A stretch of DNA of 64,000 nt from Pseudomonas fluorescens (GTDB taxonomy: Bacteria > Pseudomonadota > Gammaproteobacteria > Pseudomonadales > Pseudomonadaceae), in contig NZ_MSDF01000017.1 in NCBI RefSeq assembly GCF_002022275.1, positions 177,318-241,317 on the forward strand, written 5' to 3'. Positions 23,843 to 34,702 of the stretch are shown in pieces. Every line of letters starts with the position of its first letter. Positions within the stretch are counted from its first letter, which is position 1. Under the pieces are notes generated by a model. It did not search any database. It was not told where the DNA came from and saw only the letters and a list, made by a program, of their open reading frames with translations. A program made the position numbers and the translations under genes.

Positions 23843-25294
23843 TCAAAAGCCGGTAGGGGTGCGGGTGTGCCAGTCGGTGTTCAACTGGTACTGGTGCGCC
23901 ACATTGAGCAGGCGGCCTTCCTGGAAATACGGGGCGAGCAATTGCACGCCGACCGGCAGGCCATCGACGAAACCTGCTGGCATGGACAAGCCCGGCAAGC
24001 CCGCGAGGTTGGCGGTGATGGTGTACAGGTCTTCCAGGTACTCGGCGATCGGGTCGCCGGTCTTGGCGCCAATCTTCCAGGCCGGGTTAGGCGTGGTTGG
24101 GCCGAGGATCACGTCGACTTCTTCAAAGGCGGCCATGAAGTCGTTCTTGATCAGGCGACGGATTTTTTGCGCCTTGAGGTAGTACGCGTCGTAGTAGCCG
24201 GCGGACAGGGCGTAGGCGCCGACCATGATGCGGCGTTGTACTTCGGCGCCGAAGCCTTCGCCACGCGAACGCTTATAAAGGTCGGTGAGGTCTTTCGGGT
24301 TTTCGCAGCGATAGCCGAAGCGCACGCCGTCGAAACGCGACAGGTTGGAGGAGGCTTCTGCCGGGGCGATTACGTAGTAGGCAGGAATCGCGTGCTGGTT
24401 GTTCGGCAGGCTGATTTCCTTGATCACCGCGCCGAGCTTTTCCAGCTCTTTGATGCTGTTGTGCACCAATTCGGCGATACGCGGGTCGAGACCGGCGCTG
24501 AAATACTCTTTCGGCACGCCGATGCGCAGACCCTTAAGCGAGGTGTTAAGGCTGGCGCTGTAGTCCGGCACCGGCTCATCGATGCTGGTGGAGTCCTGTT
24601 TATCGAACCCGGCCATACCTTGTAACAATATCGCGCAGTCTTCAGCGGTGCGTGCCAGCGGGCCGCCCTGATCCAGGCTGGATGCGTAGGCGATCATGCC
24701 CCAGCGGGAAACGCGACCGTAGGTCGGCTTCAGACCGGTGAGGTTGGTGAAGGCCGCAGGCTGGCGGATCGAGCCACCGGTGTCGGTGGCGGTGGCCGCC
24801 GGCAGGAAGCGTGCAGCAACGGCCGCAGCCGAACCGCCGGACGAACCGCCGGGCACGTGCTCCAGGTTCCACGGGTTTTTCACCGCGCCGTAGTAGCTCG
24901 ATTCGTTGGCCGAACCCATGGCGAATTCGTCCATGTTGGTCTTGCCCAGGGTCACGGCCCCGGCGGCAGCCAGCCTGGACACCACGGTGGCGTCGTAGGG
25001 CGCTTTAAAGTTGTCGAGCATCTTCGAGCCGCAACTGGTGCGAATGCCCTGGGTGCAGAACAGGTCTTTGTGGGCGATCGGTGCGCCCAGCAGTGCGCCA
25101 TTCTCACCGTTGGCGCGACGTGCGTCGGCGGCCTTGGCCTGGCTCAGGGCCAGCTCTTCGGTGAGGCTGATGAAGCTGTTGACCTTGGGGTCCAGCGCGG
25201 CGATGCGCGCCAGCAGGGTCTTGGTCAGCTCTTCGGAAGAAAACTTTTTGTCGGCGAGACCGCGGGCGATCTCGGCCAGAGTCAATTGATGCAT
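23843..25294 (-). CDS. gatA: Glutamyl-tRNA(Gln) amidotransferase subunit A
   Basis: Amidase-family subunit of 483 residues that releases ammonia from glutamine for GatB. The Ser-cisSer-Lys triad is Lys76 (APIAHKDLF), Ser151 (PGGSSGGS) and Ser175 ([10 protein letters not shown]), each three positions before the S. aureus numbering. It stands between gatC and gatB. Confidence 0.98.
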   Translation of the reverse strand: MHQLTLAEIARGLADKKFSSEELTKTLLARIAALDPKVNSFISLTEELALSQAKAADARRANGENGALLGAPIAHKDLFCTQGIRTSCGSKMLDNFKAPYDATVVSRLAAAGAVTLGKTNMDEFAMGSANESSYYGAVKNPWNLEHVPGGSSGGSAAAVAARFLPAATATDTGGSIRQPAAFTNLTGLKPTYGRVSRWGMIAYASSLDQGGPLARTAEDCAILLQGMAGFDKQDSTSIDEPVPDYSASLNTSLKGLRIGVPKEYFSAGLDPRIAELVHNSIKELEKLGAVIKEISLPNNQHAIPAYYVIAPAEASSNLSRFDGVRFGYRCENPKDLTDLYKRSRGEGFGAEVQRRIMVGAYALSAGYYDAYYLKAQKIRRLIKNDFMAAFEEVDVILGPTTPNPAWKIGAKTGDPIAEYLEDLYTITANLAGLPGLSMPAGFVDGLPVGVQLLAPYFQEGRLLNVAHQYQLNTDWHTRTPTGF

Positions 25295-25310
25295 TGCAGG
25301 CTCTTTCCCT

Positions 25311-25598
25311 TTAGTCGATGACTTTCGGTACCAGGTACAGGCCGTTTTCGACCGCTGGTGCGATGGACTGGTAGGCCTCGCGATGATTGCGCTCGGTCAC
25401 GACGTCTGCGCGCAGGCGCTGGCTGGCTTCCAGCGGGTGAGCCAGGGGCTCGATGCCGTCGGTATTCACGGCCTGCATTTGGTCAACCAGCCCGAGAATG
25501 CGGTTCAGGGCTGCGGTGGTCTGTGGAAGATCGGCGTCATTCAGGCCAAGCGAGGCCAGATGCGCGATTTTTTCCACGTCGGAGCGTTCAAGCGCCAT
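25311..25598 (-). CDS. gatC: Glutamyl-tRNA(Gln) amidotransferase subunit C
   Basis: Small subunit of 95 residues that wraps around and stabilises the GatA-GatB interface. It opens with [12 protein letters not shown], typical of the family, and contains [24 protein letters not shown]. First gene of gatCAB, divergent from mreB with 210 bases between. Confidence 0.97.
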   Translation of the reverse strand: MALERSDVEKIAHLASLGLNDADLPQTTAALNRILGLVDQMQAVNTDGIEPLAHPLEASQRLRADVVTERNHREAYQSIAPAVENGLYLVPKVID

Positions 25599-25735
25599 GG
25601 GATTCTCCAGTGGAAAACAGAACGGAGGGCGTCCGTGTGTTAGATTGTCGGAACACTACCGCATTTCTACGGTCATAAGGCCGCGATTGTGGGGGTTGGT
25701 GCACAGAAAGTCGGCCAATTTAGCACATTGGCGCC

Positions 25736-25764
25736 TTGCCCAAAATCCCTGTCGTTGTTAGAGT
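25736..25764 (+). promoter_or_regulatory. Possible promoter of mreB
   Basis: TTGCCC (25736-25741), a 17-bp spacer, then TAGAGT (25759-25764), about 45 bases before the mreB start. Moderate match. Confidence 0.4.
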
Positions 25765-25796
25765 TTGCCGCACTTTTTTACCCACGCGTTGCCTAG

Positions 25797-26846
<1,050 letters not shown>

Positions 26847-26875
26847 GATCGCTCGGGTGGTTCATGCTTCGCCCG

Positions 26876-26901
26876 CAGGCAGCACTTTGCAGTGCTGCCT
26901 G
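26876..26901 (+). promoter_or_regulatory. Perfect 11-bp hairpin between mreB and mreC
   Basis: CAGGCAGCACT-TTGC-AGTGCTGCCTG is a flawless stem-loop starting 30 bases after the mreB stop. The bases after it (TTGGCGTTT) are only weakly T-rich. It may cause partial termination or protect mreB mRNA, giving more MreB than MreC/MreD. Confidence 0.6.
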
Positions 26902-26948
26902 TTGGCGTTTATCTTCTTCAATCTGCATCCAGGCCGGTTTGATGCCGT

Positions 26949-26990
26949 ATGAATAAAGAGAACATTTGCCTGGGAGGAGCGGCTTATTAA
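26949..26990 (+). CDS. Possible 13-codon leader peptide overlapping the mreC start
   Basis: ATG at 26949 opens a 13-codon frame (MNKENICLGGAAY) with stop TAA at 26988-26990. The stop overlaps the proposed ATT start of mreC (26986-26988). Its coding region contains the mreC ribosome-binding site. Its own ribosome-binding site is poor. It may be a coupling leader or chance. Confidence 0.3.
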   Translation: MNKENICLGGAAY

Positions 26991-28098
26991 ACCGCTTTTC
27001 GCCAAAGGCCCCTCATTGGGCGTGCGCTTATTGGTGCTGGTCGTGCTTTCGGTCGCGCTGATGGTGGTCGATGCCCGCTTTGCACTGCTCAAGCCCGTGC
27101 GTAGCCAGATGTCGCTGGTGTTGATGCAGACTTACTGGATCACCGACCTGCCGCAACGTCTCTACCAGGGCGTGGCCAGCCAATTTGGCAGCCGCACTGA
27201 ACTGGTCGCCGAGAACGAAAAACTCAAGACTGAAAACCTGCTGTTGCAGGGGCGCATGCAAAAGCTCGCGGCCCTCACTGAGCAGAACGTTCGGCTGCGC
27301 GAGTTGCTCAACTCTTCCGCATTGGTCAACGAGAAGGTCGAAGTGGCCGAGCTGATCGGCATGGACCCTAACCCCTTTACCCATCGCATCATCATCAACA
27401 AGGGTGAGCGCGACGGTGTGGTCCTCGGTCAGCCGGTGCTCGACGCCCGTGGCCTGATGGGCCAGGTGGTTGAGCTGATGCCCTACACCTCGCGGGTATT
27501 GCTGCTGACGGACACGACCCACAGCATCCCGGTGCAGGTGAATCGCAACGGCTTGCGCGCGATTGCCAGTGGCACCGGTAACCCGGAACGCCTGGAATTA
27601 CGCCATGTGGCAGACACCGCCGACATCAAGGAAGGTGACCTGCTGGTCAGCTCCGGTCTCGGTCAGCGGTTCCCGGCGGGTTACCCGGTGGCGACGGTCA
27701 AGGAAGTCATCCACGACTCCGGTCAGCCATTTGCCATTGTGCGCGCCGTACCGACTGCAGCGCTGAACCGCAGCCGCTACCTGTTGCTGGTGTTCAGCGA
27801 CAACCGCACCCCGGAAGAGCGCGCCAACGACGCCGCCCAGGCGCAGGAAGCGGAAGACAAGCAAAACGGTACCGGGCCGATTGTTCCCGCCACGGTGCCC
27901 AAGCCTGCATTTGTAGGGCCGCCTGCACCGCCCGTCACCCCGCCAGCGCCTGTGGCAACCGCAGTCAAGCCGGCAGCCCACAGCGCGCGCCCGGCTAAAC
28001 CGGCGGCCAAGCCTGCAGCCACCACACCTGCTACCACGACGCCTGCGGCCAAGCCTCCGGCAACTGCCCCGGCAACCACGCGGCAGAGGGAAGAATAA
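26986..28098 (+). CDS. mreC: Rod-shape determining protein MreC, probable ATT start
   Basis: Bitopic inner-membrane protein linking MreB to the periplasmic elongation enzymes. One N-terminal helix (LLVLVVLSVALMVVDA), then a coiled coil (SRTELVAENEKLKTENLLL) and the two-barrel MreC core. The tail after about residue 295 is rich in Pro, Ala and Thr. No ATG or GTG lies between the in-frame stop at 26950 and 27016. ATT at 26986 sits six bases after GGGAGGAG and gives IKPLFAKGPSLGVR at the N-terminus, 370 residues. TTG at 27016 (360 residues, weak AAAGG) is the alternative. The stop overlaps mreD. Confidence 0.95.
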   Translation: MKPLFAKGPSLGVRLLVLVVLSVALMVVDARFALLKPVRSQMSLVLMQTYWITDLPQRLYQGVASQFGSRTELVAENEKLKTENLLLQGRMQKLAALTEQNVRLRELLNSSALVNEKVEVAELIGMDPNPFTHRIIINKGERDGVVLGQPVLDARGLMGQVVELMPYTSRVLLLTDTTHSIPVQVNRNGLRAIASGTGNPERLELRHVADTADIKEGDLLVSSGLGQRFPAGYPVATVKEVIHDSGQPFAIVRAVPTAALNRSRYLLLVFSDNRTPEERANDAAQAQEAEDKQNGTGPIVPATVPKPAFVGPPAPPVTPPAPVATAVKPAAHSARPAKPAAKPAATTPATTTPAAKPPATAPATTRQREE

Positions 28099-28586
28099 TG
28101 GCCGGTACTCACTCGCGTAATGGCTGGATCGTCTGGCTGACCTTCGCTATCGGTTTGCTGCTCAGCGTGTCGCCACTGCCGCAATTCATGGAAATCCTGC
28201 GCCCGCTCTGGCTGGCGCTGTTGCTGGCATTCTGGTCGCTGACCCTGCCGCATAAAGTCGGCATGGTCACGGCGATGTGCCTGGGCTTGGCGGAAGACGT
28301 ACTGTATGGCACCTTGCTGGGTCAGAACGCGCTGATCCTCACCCTGATTACATTCCTGGTGCTGTCGTTGCAGCAGCGTTTGCGCATGTTCCCGATGTGG
28401 CAGCAGTGTCTGGTGATTCTGGTGATATTCGGTTTGGCGCAGTTGGTGCAGTTGTGGCTCAGCGCCTTGACCGGCAATCGCCAGCCAACCCTGGCGTTGG
28501 TGTTGCCCGCTTTGGTCAGTGCATTGCTGTGGCCTTGGGTCAGTTTCGGTCTGCGTGGGTTACGTCGTCGCTATAAAATCAATTGA
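28098..28586 (+). CDS. mreD: Rod-shape determining protein MreD
   Basis: Integral membrane protein of 162 residues with five or six hydrophobic helices that works with MreC in the elongasome. The segment AEDVLYGTLLGQNALIL is typical of the family. Its start overlaps the mreC stop (TAATG), so translation is coupled. Confidence 0.96.
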   Translation: MAGTHSRNGWIVWLTFAIGLLLSVSPLPQFMEILRPLWLALLLAFWSLTLPHKVGMVTAMCLGLAEDVLYGTLLGQNALILTLITFLVLSLQQRLRMFPMWQQCLVILVIFGLAQLVQLWLSALTGNRQPTLALVLPALVSALLWPWVSFGLRGLRRRYKIN

Positions 28587-28637
28587 ATGGATTGCGAGGC
28601 TCTGCCTGGTTATCGAACGTCACAGGGAGAGTCTGCA

Positions 28638-29234
28638 ATGAATTCGCTTTATCTGGCCTCAGGCTCTCCGAGGCGGCGTGAACTGCTGACCCAGATCGGT
28701 GTGCCCTTCACCGCTGTCAGCGCAGCCATTGATGAAACGCCTCTTACAAACGAATCCGCCGTTGCCTACGTCGAACGCCTTGCGCGCGGCAAGGCAGCGG
28801 CGGGTTTTGCTGCGCTCGAAAAAAACGCCGGCGCCTGTGTGCTGGGCGCCGATACAGCCGTCATCGTTGATGGCCGGATCCTCGGGAAACCGGTCGATCA
28901 GGCCGACGCCCTGGCGATGTTGATGGCCCTGTCAGGGCGTGAACACGAGGTGCTCACGGCCGTCGCGCTCACTGACGGCCAGCGCAATGAGGCGTTGTGT
29001 GTAAGCAGCCGCGTACGTTTTCGCGGTATTTCTGTCGAAGAGGCTACAACCTACTGGCACAGTGGCGAACCTCAGGACAAGGCCGGCGGCTATGCTATCC
29101 AGGGGCTTGGGTCGGTGTTCGTCGCTGGGCTCAATGGCAGCTATTCCGCCGTGGTAGGCCTGCCGGTGTGCGAAACCGCGCAACTGCTCGACCAATTCGG
29201 CATACCCTGTTGGCAAAACCTTACCGCGCGCTGA
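28638..29234 (+). CDS. Maf-like nucleoside triphosphate pyrophosphatase
   Basis: House-cleaning enzyme of 198 residues that hydrolyses non-canonical or pyrimidine nucleoside triphosphates to monophosphates. The family signature [11 protein letters not shown] is at the start, followed by [18 protein letters not shown] and [16 protein letters not shown]. These fit the YhdE-type (dTTP/UTP) subfamily, and the position between mreD and rng is that of E. coli yhdE. The ATG at 28638 is preceded by AGGGAGAG. Confidence 0.94.
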   Translation: MNSLYLASGSPRRRELLTQIGVPFTAVSAAIDETPLTNESAVAYVERLARGKAAAGFAALEKNAGACVLGADTAVIVDGRILGKPVDQADALAMLMALSGREHEVLTAVALTDGQRNEALCVSSRVRFRGISVEEATTYWHSGEPQDKAGGYAIQGLGSVFVAGLNGSYSAVVGLPVCETAQLLDQFGIPCWQNLTAR

Positions 29235-29304
29235 ACGCCGTATCCCAGCGCCCAGCCATAAGCGATCGGTCACTATTGTGAAAACGCCTGAACGAGACCC
29301 AGCC

Positions 29305-30762
29305 ATGAGTGAAGAGATTCTGATCAATATCACGCCGATGGAATCGCGCGTGGCGGTGGTAGAGAACGGTGTTCTGCAAGAAGTGCACGTCGAGCGCACG
29401 CAAAAGCGCGGGATTGTCGGCAACATCTATAAGGGCAAAGTGGTGCGCGTGTTGCCGGGCATGCAGGCGGCTTTCGTCGACATTGGCCTGGACCGCGCCG
29501 CGTTTATCCATGCTTCGGAAATTTCCCTGCGCGAGGGCCCTGCGGTCGAAAGCATCAGCGCGTTGGTGCACGAAGGGCAGAGCCTGGTGGTGCAAGTCAC
29601 CAAGGACCCCATCGGTTCCAAAGGCGCGCGGCTGACCACACAACTGTCGATTCCTTCGCGGTACCTGGTGTACATGCCGCGCACGGCCCATGTCGGCATA
29701 TCCCTGAAAATCGAAGATGAAGCCGAGCGCGAGCGCCTGAAAAAGGTGGTCAGCGATTGTGTGGCTGCCGAAGGCATCAAGGAAGCCGGTGGCTTCATCC
29801 TGCGCACTGCCGCAGAAGGCGCCGGTGGCGATGAAATCCTCATGGACATCCGCTACCTGCGGCGCCTGTGGGACCAGATCGGCGCCCAGATCAAGACCAT
29901 CGGCGCCCCGAGCGTCATCTATGAAGACCTCGGCCTGGCCCTGCGCACCTTGCGCGATCTGGTCAGCCCGAAGATCGAGAAAATTCGCATCGACTCGCGG
30001 GAAACCTTCCAGCGCACCACGCAATTTGTTGCCGAGCTGATGCCGGAAATTGCCGACCGTCTGGAGCACTACCCGGGCGAGCGGCCGATCTTCGACCTGT
30101 ACGGCGTTGAAGATGAAATCCAGAAAGCCCTGGAGCGCAAAGTGCCGCTCAAGTCCGGCGGCTATCTGGTGGTAGACCCGGCTGAGGCGATGACCACCAT
30201 TGACGTCAACACCGGCGCATTCGTGGGGCATCGCAACCTTGAAGAAACCATCTTCAAGACCAACCTGGAGGCGGCTACCGCTATTGCGCGCCAACTGCGC
30301 CTGCGCAACCTGGGCGGCATCATCATCATTGACTTCATCGACATGGAAGATGAAGAGCATCAGCGTCAAGTGTTGCGCACCCTTGAAAAGCAGCTGGAGC
30401 GCGACCACGCCAAGACCAATATTATCGGCATTACCGAGCTGGGCCTGGTGCAGATGACCCGCAAGCGCACCCGCGAGAGTCTTGAGCAAGTGCTGTGCGA
30501 GCCTTGCAGCAGTTGCCAGGGCCGCGGCAAGTTGAAGACTCCGGAAACGGTTTGCTACGAGATTTTCCGGGAAATCTTACGGGAGGCGCGTGCCTACCAG
30601 GCCGAAGGTTATAGAGTGCTTGCCAACCAGAAAGTGGTCGACCGGTTGCTGGATGAAGAGTCCGGCAACGTCGCGGAACTGGAGGGTTTTATCGGGCGCA
30701 CGATTCGCTTTCAGGTCGAAACCATGTATTCCCAGGAACAATACGACGTGGTGCTGCTCTGA
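29305..30762 (+). CDS. rng: Ribonuclease G
   Basis: Endoribonuclease of 485 residues that finishes the 5' end of 16S rRNA and degrades some mRNAs. S1 RNA-binding domain at about 38-120, then the RNase E/G catalytic core with the metal-binding aspartates in DPAEAMTTIDVNTG and IIIDFIDMEDEEH, then a Zn-link-like Cys cluster (CEPCSSCQGRG) for dimerisation. A GTG at 29278 is possible, but MSEEILINITP matches the family start better. It lacks the long RNase E tail. Confidence 0.97.
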   Translation: MSEEILINITPMESRVAVVENGVLQEVHVERTQKRGIVGNIYKGKVVRVLPGMQAAFVDIGLDRAAFIHASEISLREGPAVESISALVHEGQSLVVQVTKDPIGSKGARLTTQLSIPSRYLVYMPRTAHVGISLKIEDEAERERLKKVVSDCVAAEGIKEAGGFILRTAAEGAGGDEILMDIRYLRRLWDQIGAQIKTIGAPSVIYEDLGLALRTLRDLVSPKIEKIRIDSRETFQRTTQFVAELMPEIADRLEHYPGERPIFDLYGVEDEIQKALERKVPLKSGGYLVVDPAEAMTTIDVNTGAFVGHRNLEETIFKTNLEAATAIARQLRLRNLGGIIIIDFIDMEDEEHQRQVLRTLEKQLERDHAKTNIIGITELGLVQMTRKRTRESLEQVLCEPCSSCQGRGKLKTPETVCYEIFREILREARAYQAEGYRVLANQKVVDRLLDEESGNVAELEGFIGRTIRFQVETMYSQEQYDVVLL

Positions 30763-30838
30763 TCCCCAATCGCTTTCTTTCTTCGAGACCGGCCGACCTT
30801 GATCTGCCGTCCGCCAACTGCTTTGAGGGTCGCCTGAC

Positions 30839-33800
30839 ATGGAGCGTCTGATACGCTTTTTTGCCGCTTTGACCCGTTGGGGCTTGGGCCTCTGTGCGTT
30901 GCTGCTGGTATTGGCGGCAGTGTACGTGAGCCTGGGTCGTGAATTGACCCCGCTGGTGGCCGAATATCGTGCCGAAATCGAAGCCAAGGCCCAGGCCGCG
31001 GCTGATATGCCCCTGCAAATAGGCAGCCTTGAAGGGCGCTGGAGTGGTTTCGCCCCGGTATTGCTGGCCCATGATGTGATGGTTGGTGAAGGTAGCAGTG
31101 CCTTGCGTCTGGACCAGGTCGAAGTGGTGCCGGATATCTGGGCCAGCCTGATGGCGCGTGAAGTGCGCATCGCCCACCTGGAAGTCAGCGGCCTGCAACT
31201 GAGTGTGAAGGAAGACAAGGACGGCCACTGGGCGCTGCAAGGCCTGCCGGTGCAGGATGACCAGCCACTTGACCCGGAGCAGTTGCTTAAACGCATGCAA
31301 ATGATCAAGCGCGTGTCGTTGCTCGACAGCCAGGTCACCTTGCAACCCTTTGATCAGGCGCCGTTGACCCTCACGTATGTGGGGCTGAGCTTGCACACCG
31401 GCATGACCCGCCAGCGCCTGGATGCACGCCTTACGTTGCCCGACGGTCAGCCACTCGCCTTGAGCCTGAGTAGCCGGATCCGCGCCAGCCAATGGAAAGA
31501 CGCTGAAATACACGCCTACCTGAGCCTGCCCCAGAGCGATTGGGCCAAATGGGTTCCGGCAAGGCTGACCCGGCAATGGAAACTCACGCAGTTCCAGGCA
31601 GGTGGCGAATTCTGGCTGGACTGGGCCAAGGGCACCGTGCAGAGCGCTGTGGTACGCCTCAACTCACCCCAGGTAAAAGGCAGCTACGCCGACCGCAAGC
31701 CCGTTCATATCGAAAACCTGGGCCTCACGGCTTACCTGCAGCGCAGTGACACTGGCCTTAAGGTGCTGCTCGATTCGCTGGCGATGAACATTGGCGATAC
31801 CCGCTGGGAATCGCATCTGCAACTGCAGCAGACCCTGGCGACCGACAAGGACCTGGAAGTCTGGAAGTTGCAGGCCGATCGCCTGGATCTTACCCCCATT
31901 ACGCCGCTGCTGAACGCCTTGGCGCCACTCCCGGACGGGTTCGCCAAAACCATCGAACACCTCAAAGCCACGGGCTTGTTGCGCAACGTGCTGGTAGATT
32001 TTCGCCCTCAGGACACCTCCGACAAGAAAGTCAGCTTTGCCGCCAACCTTGAACGTGTCGGTTTCGATGCTTATTTCGGCGCACCGGCCGCGCGTAACGT
32101 GTCCGGCAGCATCAGCGGTGACTTGGGCCAGGGCGAGTTGCGCATGGATAGCAAGGATTTTTCCCTGCACCTGTACCCGATTTTCGCCAAGCCCTGGCAG
32201 TACATCCAGGCCAATGCGCGCCTGACCTGGAAGCTGGATAAAGAAGGCTTCACCCTGATCGCGCCTTACATCAAGGTGCTGGGGGAGGAGGGCAAGGTCG
32301 CCGCCGACTTCCTGATTCGCCTGCATTTTGACCACAGCCAGGAAGACTACATGGACCTGCGGGTCGGCATGGTCGATGGCGATGGCCGCTTTACGCCCAA
32401 GTACTTGCCTGCAGTGTTGAGCCCGTCTCTGGACGAATGGCTGCGCACGGCGATTCTCAAGGGCGCGGTTGACCAGGGTTTCTTCCAGTACCAAGGCTCG
32501 TTGAACCACGACGCCCTGCCGGCTGCGCGAAATATCAGCCTGTTCTTCAAGGTGCACGACGCCGAGCTGGCGTTCCAGCCGGGCTGGCCGCATGTGAGCA
32601 AGGTCAATGGCGAGGTGTTTGTAGAAGAGACTGGCGTGCGCATCCTGGCGAACAAGGGCCAATTGCTCGACACCAAGGTCAAGGATGTCTACGTCAATAT
32701 TCCTCACGCGCCAGCAGGCAAAGACAGCCATCTGCTGATCACCGGCGGGTTTGCGGGCGGCTTGGGCGATGGCCTGAAGATTCTCCAGGAAGCGCCGATC
32801 GGCACCGGTTCGACCTTCGCCGGCTGGAAGGGTGACGGTGACCTGCAAGGCAAACTGGACCTTGATATCCCGCTGGCCAAGGGCACCGAACCCAAAATTG
32901 TGGTGGACTTCCAGACCGACAAAGCTCGTCTGCAATTGGCGGAGCCAACCCTGGACCTGACACAGCTCAAAGGCGACTTCCGCTTCGACAGCGCCAAGGG
33001 TTTGAGTGGCCAGAACATCTCGGCGCAGGCGTTTGATCGCCCCATCACCGCGCAGATTGCGGCCGATGGCAAACCGGGCGCGATCAGCACGCGCGTCACC
33101 GCGAAAGGCCAGGTCACGGTCAAGCGCCTGACGGACTGGTTAAAAATCAGCCAGCCGTTGCCGTTGTCCGGCGATATTCCGTACCAGTTGCAACTCACCC
33201 TGGACGGCGCCGACAGCCAATTGATGGTCAGCTCCAGCATGAAGGGCGTCGCGGTGGAGTTGCCTGCGCCCTTTGGCATGCCCGCCAGCCAGGGCCGCGA
33301 CAGCGTGTTCCGCATGACCTTGCAGGGCGCCGAGCGTCGTTACTGGTTTGATTACGGCGAGCTGGCGAGTTTCACCTTTGCGTCGCCTCCGGACAAATTC
33401 AACGACGGTCGTGGAGAGCTGTTCCTCGGTGATGGCGATGCAGTTTTGCCTGCCGCCAAAGGCTTGCGTATTCGCGGCGTGCTATCGGAGCTGGACATCG
33501 ATCCGTGGAAAAAACTCGTAGATCGCTACGCCGGTAATGATCCGGGCGGCAGTGCCAAGCAACTCCTCAGCAGTGCCGACTTCAAGGTGGGCAAGCTGAC
33601 CGGCTTTGGCAGCCAATTCGATCAGGTGAGCTTGCAGATGGACCGTAAGCTGGCGGCGTGGGGGTTGCAGCTAGACAGCCAGCAGGCCAAAGGTTCGGTC
33701 AACCTGCCCGACGCTAAGGGCGCGCCGATTGCGATCAACCTGCAATACGTGAAGTTGCCGGCCGTGGACCCAACGGTACAGGCCGATGAAAACGCGCCGG

Positions 33801-34654
33801 ATCCATTGGCAGACATTGATCCCAAAGACATTCCGGCTCTGGATATCTCGATCAATCAACTGTTCCAGGGGCCGGACCTGGTAGGTGCATGGTCGCTGAA
33901 GATCCGGCCAACCGCCAAGGGCCTGGCGTTCAACAACCTGGACCTGGGCCTCAAAGGCATGCAGCTCAACGGCGCCGGTGGTTGGGAAGGCGCACCAGGT
34001 GCCAGCAGCAGTTGGTACAAAGGCCGCCTGGATGGCAAGAACATCGCCGATGTGCTCAAGGGTTGGGGCTTTGCGCCAACCGTGACCAGCGAGGACTTCC
34101 ATCTGGACGTGGACGGTCGTTGGCCGGGTTCGCCAGCCTGGGTCGGGCCCAAGCGTTTTTCCGGGAGCCTGGATGCAGCGTTCCGCAAAGGCCAGTTTGT
34201 TGAGGTAGAAGGCGGCGCCCAAGCCCTGCGGGTGTTTGGCTTGCTTAACTTCAACTCGATCGGCCGCCGCCTGCGCCTGGACTTCTCGGACTTGCTCGGC
34301 AAGGGCCTGAGCTATGACCGGGTTAAAGGCCTGTTGGCGGCCAGTAACGGTGTATTTGTGACCCGCGAGCCGATCACCATGACCGGGCCGTCCACCAATC
34401 TGGAGCTCAATGGCACCCTGGACCTGGTGGCTGACCGGGTCGATGCCAAGCTGCTGGTCACGCTGCCGGTGACCAACAACCTGCCGATTGCCGCGCTGAT
34501 TGTCGGCGCGCCCGCCATTGGTGGTGCGCTGTTCCTTATCGACAAGCTGATCGGCGACCGTGTTTCGCGCTTCGCCAGTGTTCAATACAAAGTCGAAGGG
34601 CCTTGGAAGGATCCAAAAATCACCTTCGACAAGCCATTTGAAAAGCCAAACTGA
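30839..34654 (+). CDS. yhdP: YhdP-family AsmA-like phospholipid transport protein
   Basis: Very large envelope protein of 1271 residues. One N-terminal membrane helix (about 12-32, GLGLCALLLVLAAVYVSLG) anchors it in the inner membrane. The rest is a periplasmic repeating beta-rich region of the AsmA/VPS13-like type, ending in the DUF3971/AsmA-C region (about 1050-1250). In E. coli, YhdP with TamB and YdbH carries phospholipids to the outer membrane. It follows rng as in many gammaproteobacteria. The mla genes for opposite-direction transport lie 16 kb away. Confidence 0.93.
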   Translation: MERLIRFFAALTRWGLGLCALLLVLAAVYVSLGRELTPLVAEYRAEIEAKAQAAADMPLQIGSLEGRWSGFAPVLLAHDVMVGEGSSALRLDQVEVVPDIWASLMAREVRIAHLEVSGLQLSVKEDKDGHWALQGLPVQDDQPLDPEQLLKRMQMIKRVSLLDSQVTLQPFDQAPLTLTYVGLSLHTGMTRQRLDARLTLPDGQPLALSLSSRIRASQWKDAEIHAYLSLPQSDWAKWVPARLTRQWKLTQFQAGGEFWLDWAKGTVQSAVVRLNSPQVKGSYADRKPVHIENLGLTAYLQRSDTGLKVLLDSLAMNIGDTRWESHLQLQQTLATDKDLEVWKLQADRLDLTPITPLLNALAPLPDGFAKTIEHLKATGLLRNVLVDFRPQDTSDKKVSFAANLERVGFDAYFGAPAARNVSGSISGDLGQGELRMDSKDFSLHLYPIFAKPWQYIQANARLTWKLDKEGFTLIAPYIKVLGEEGKVAADFLIRLHFDHSQEDYMDLRVGMVDGDGRFTPKYLPAVLSPSLDEWLRTAILKGAVDQGFFQYQGSLNHDALPAARNISLFFKVHDAELAFQPGWPHVSKVNGEVFVEETGVRILANKGQLLDTKVKDVYVNIPHAPAGKDSHLLITGGFAGGLGDGLKILQEAPIGTGSTFAGWKGDGDLQGKLDLDIPLAKGTEPKIVVDFQTDKARLQLAEPTLDLTQLKGDFRFDSAKGLSGQNISAQAFDRPITAQIAADGKPGAISTRVTAKGQVTVKRLTDWLKISQPLPLSGDIPYQLQLTLDGADSQLMVSSSMKGVAVELPAPFGMPASQGRDSVFRMTLQGAERRYWFDYGELASFTFASPPDKFNDGRGELFLGDGDAVLPAAKGLRIRGVLSELDIDPWKKLVDRYAGNDPGGSAKQLLSSADFKVGKLTGFGSQFDQVSLQMDRKLAAWGLQLDSQQAKGSVNLPDAKGAPIAINLQYVKLPAVDPTVQADENAPDPLADIDPKDIPALDISINQLFQGPDLVGAWSLKIRPTAKGLAFNNLDLGLKGMQLNGAGGWEGAPGASSSWYKGRLDGKNIADVLKGWGFAPTVTSEDFHLDVDGRWPGSPAWVGPKRFSGSLDAAFRKGQFVEVEGGAQALRVFGLLNFNSIGRRLRLDFSDLLGKGLSYDRVKGLLAASNGVFVTREPITMTGPSTNLELNGTLDLVADRVDAKLLVTLPVTNNLPIAALIVGAPAIGGALFLIDKLIGDRVSRFASVQYKVEGPWKDPKITFDKPFEKPN

Positions 34655-34702
34655 GAGCCTGTGGAGTAGCATGGCTGCATGCCCATTACGGAGTGTTGGC
34701 CC

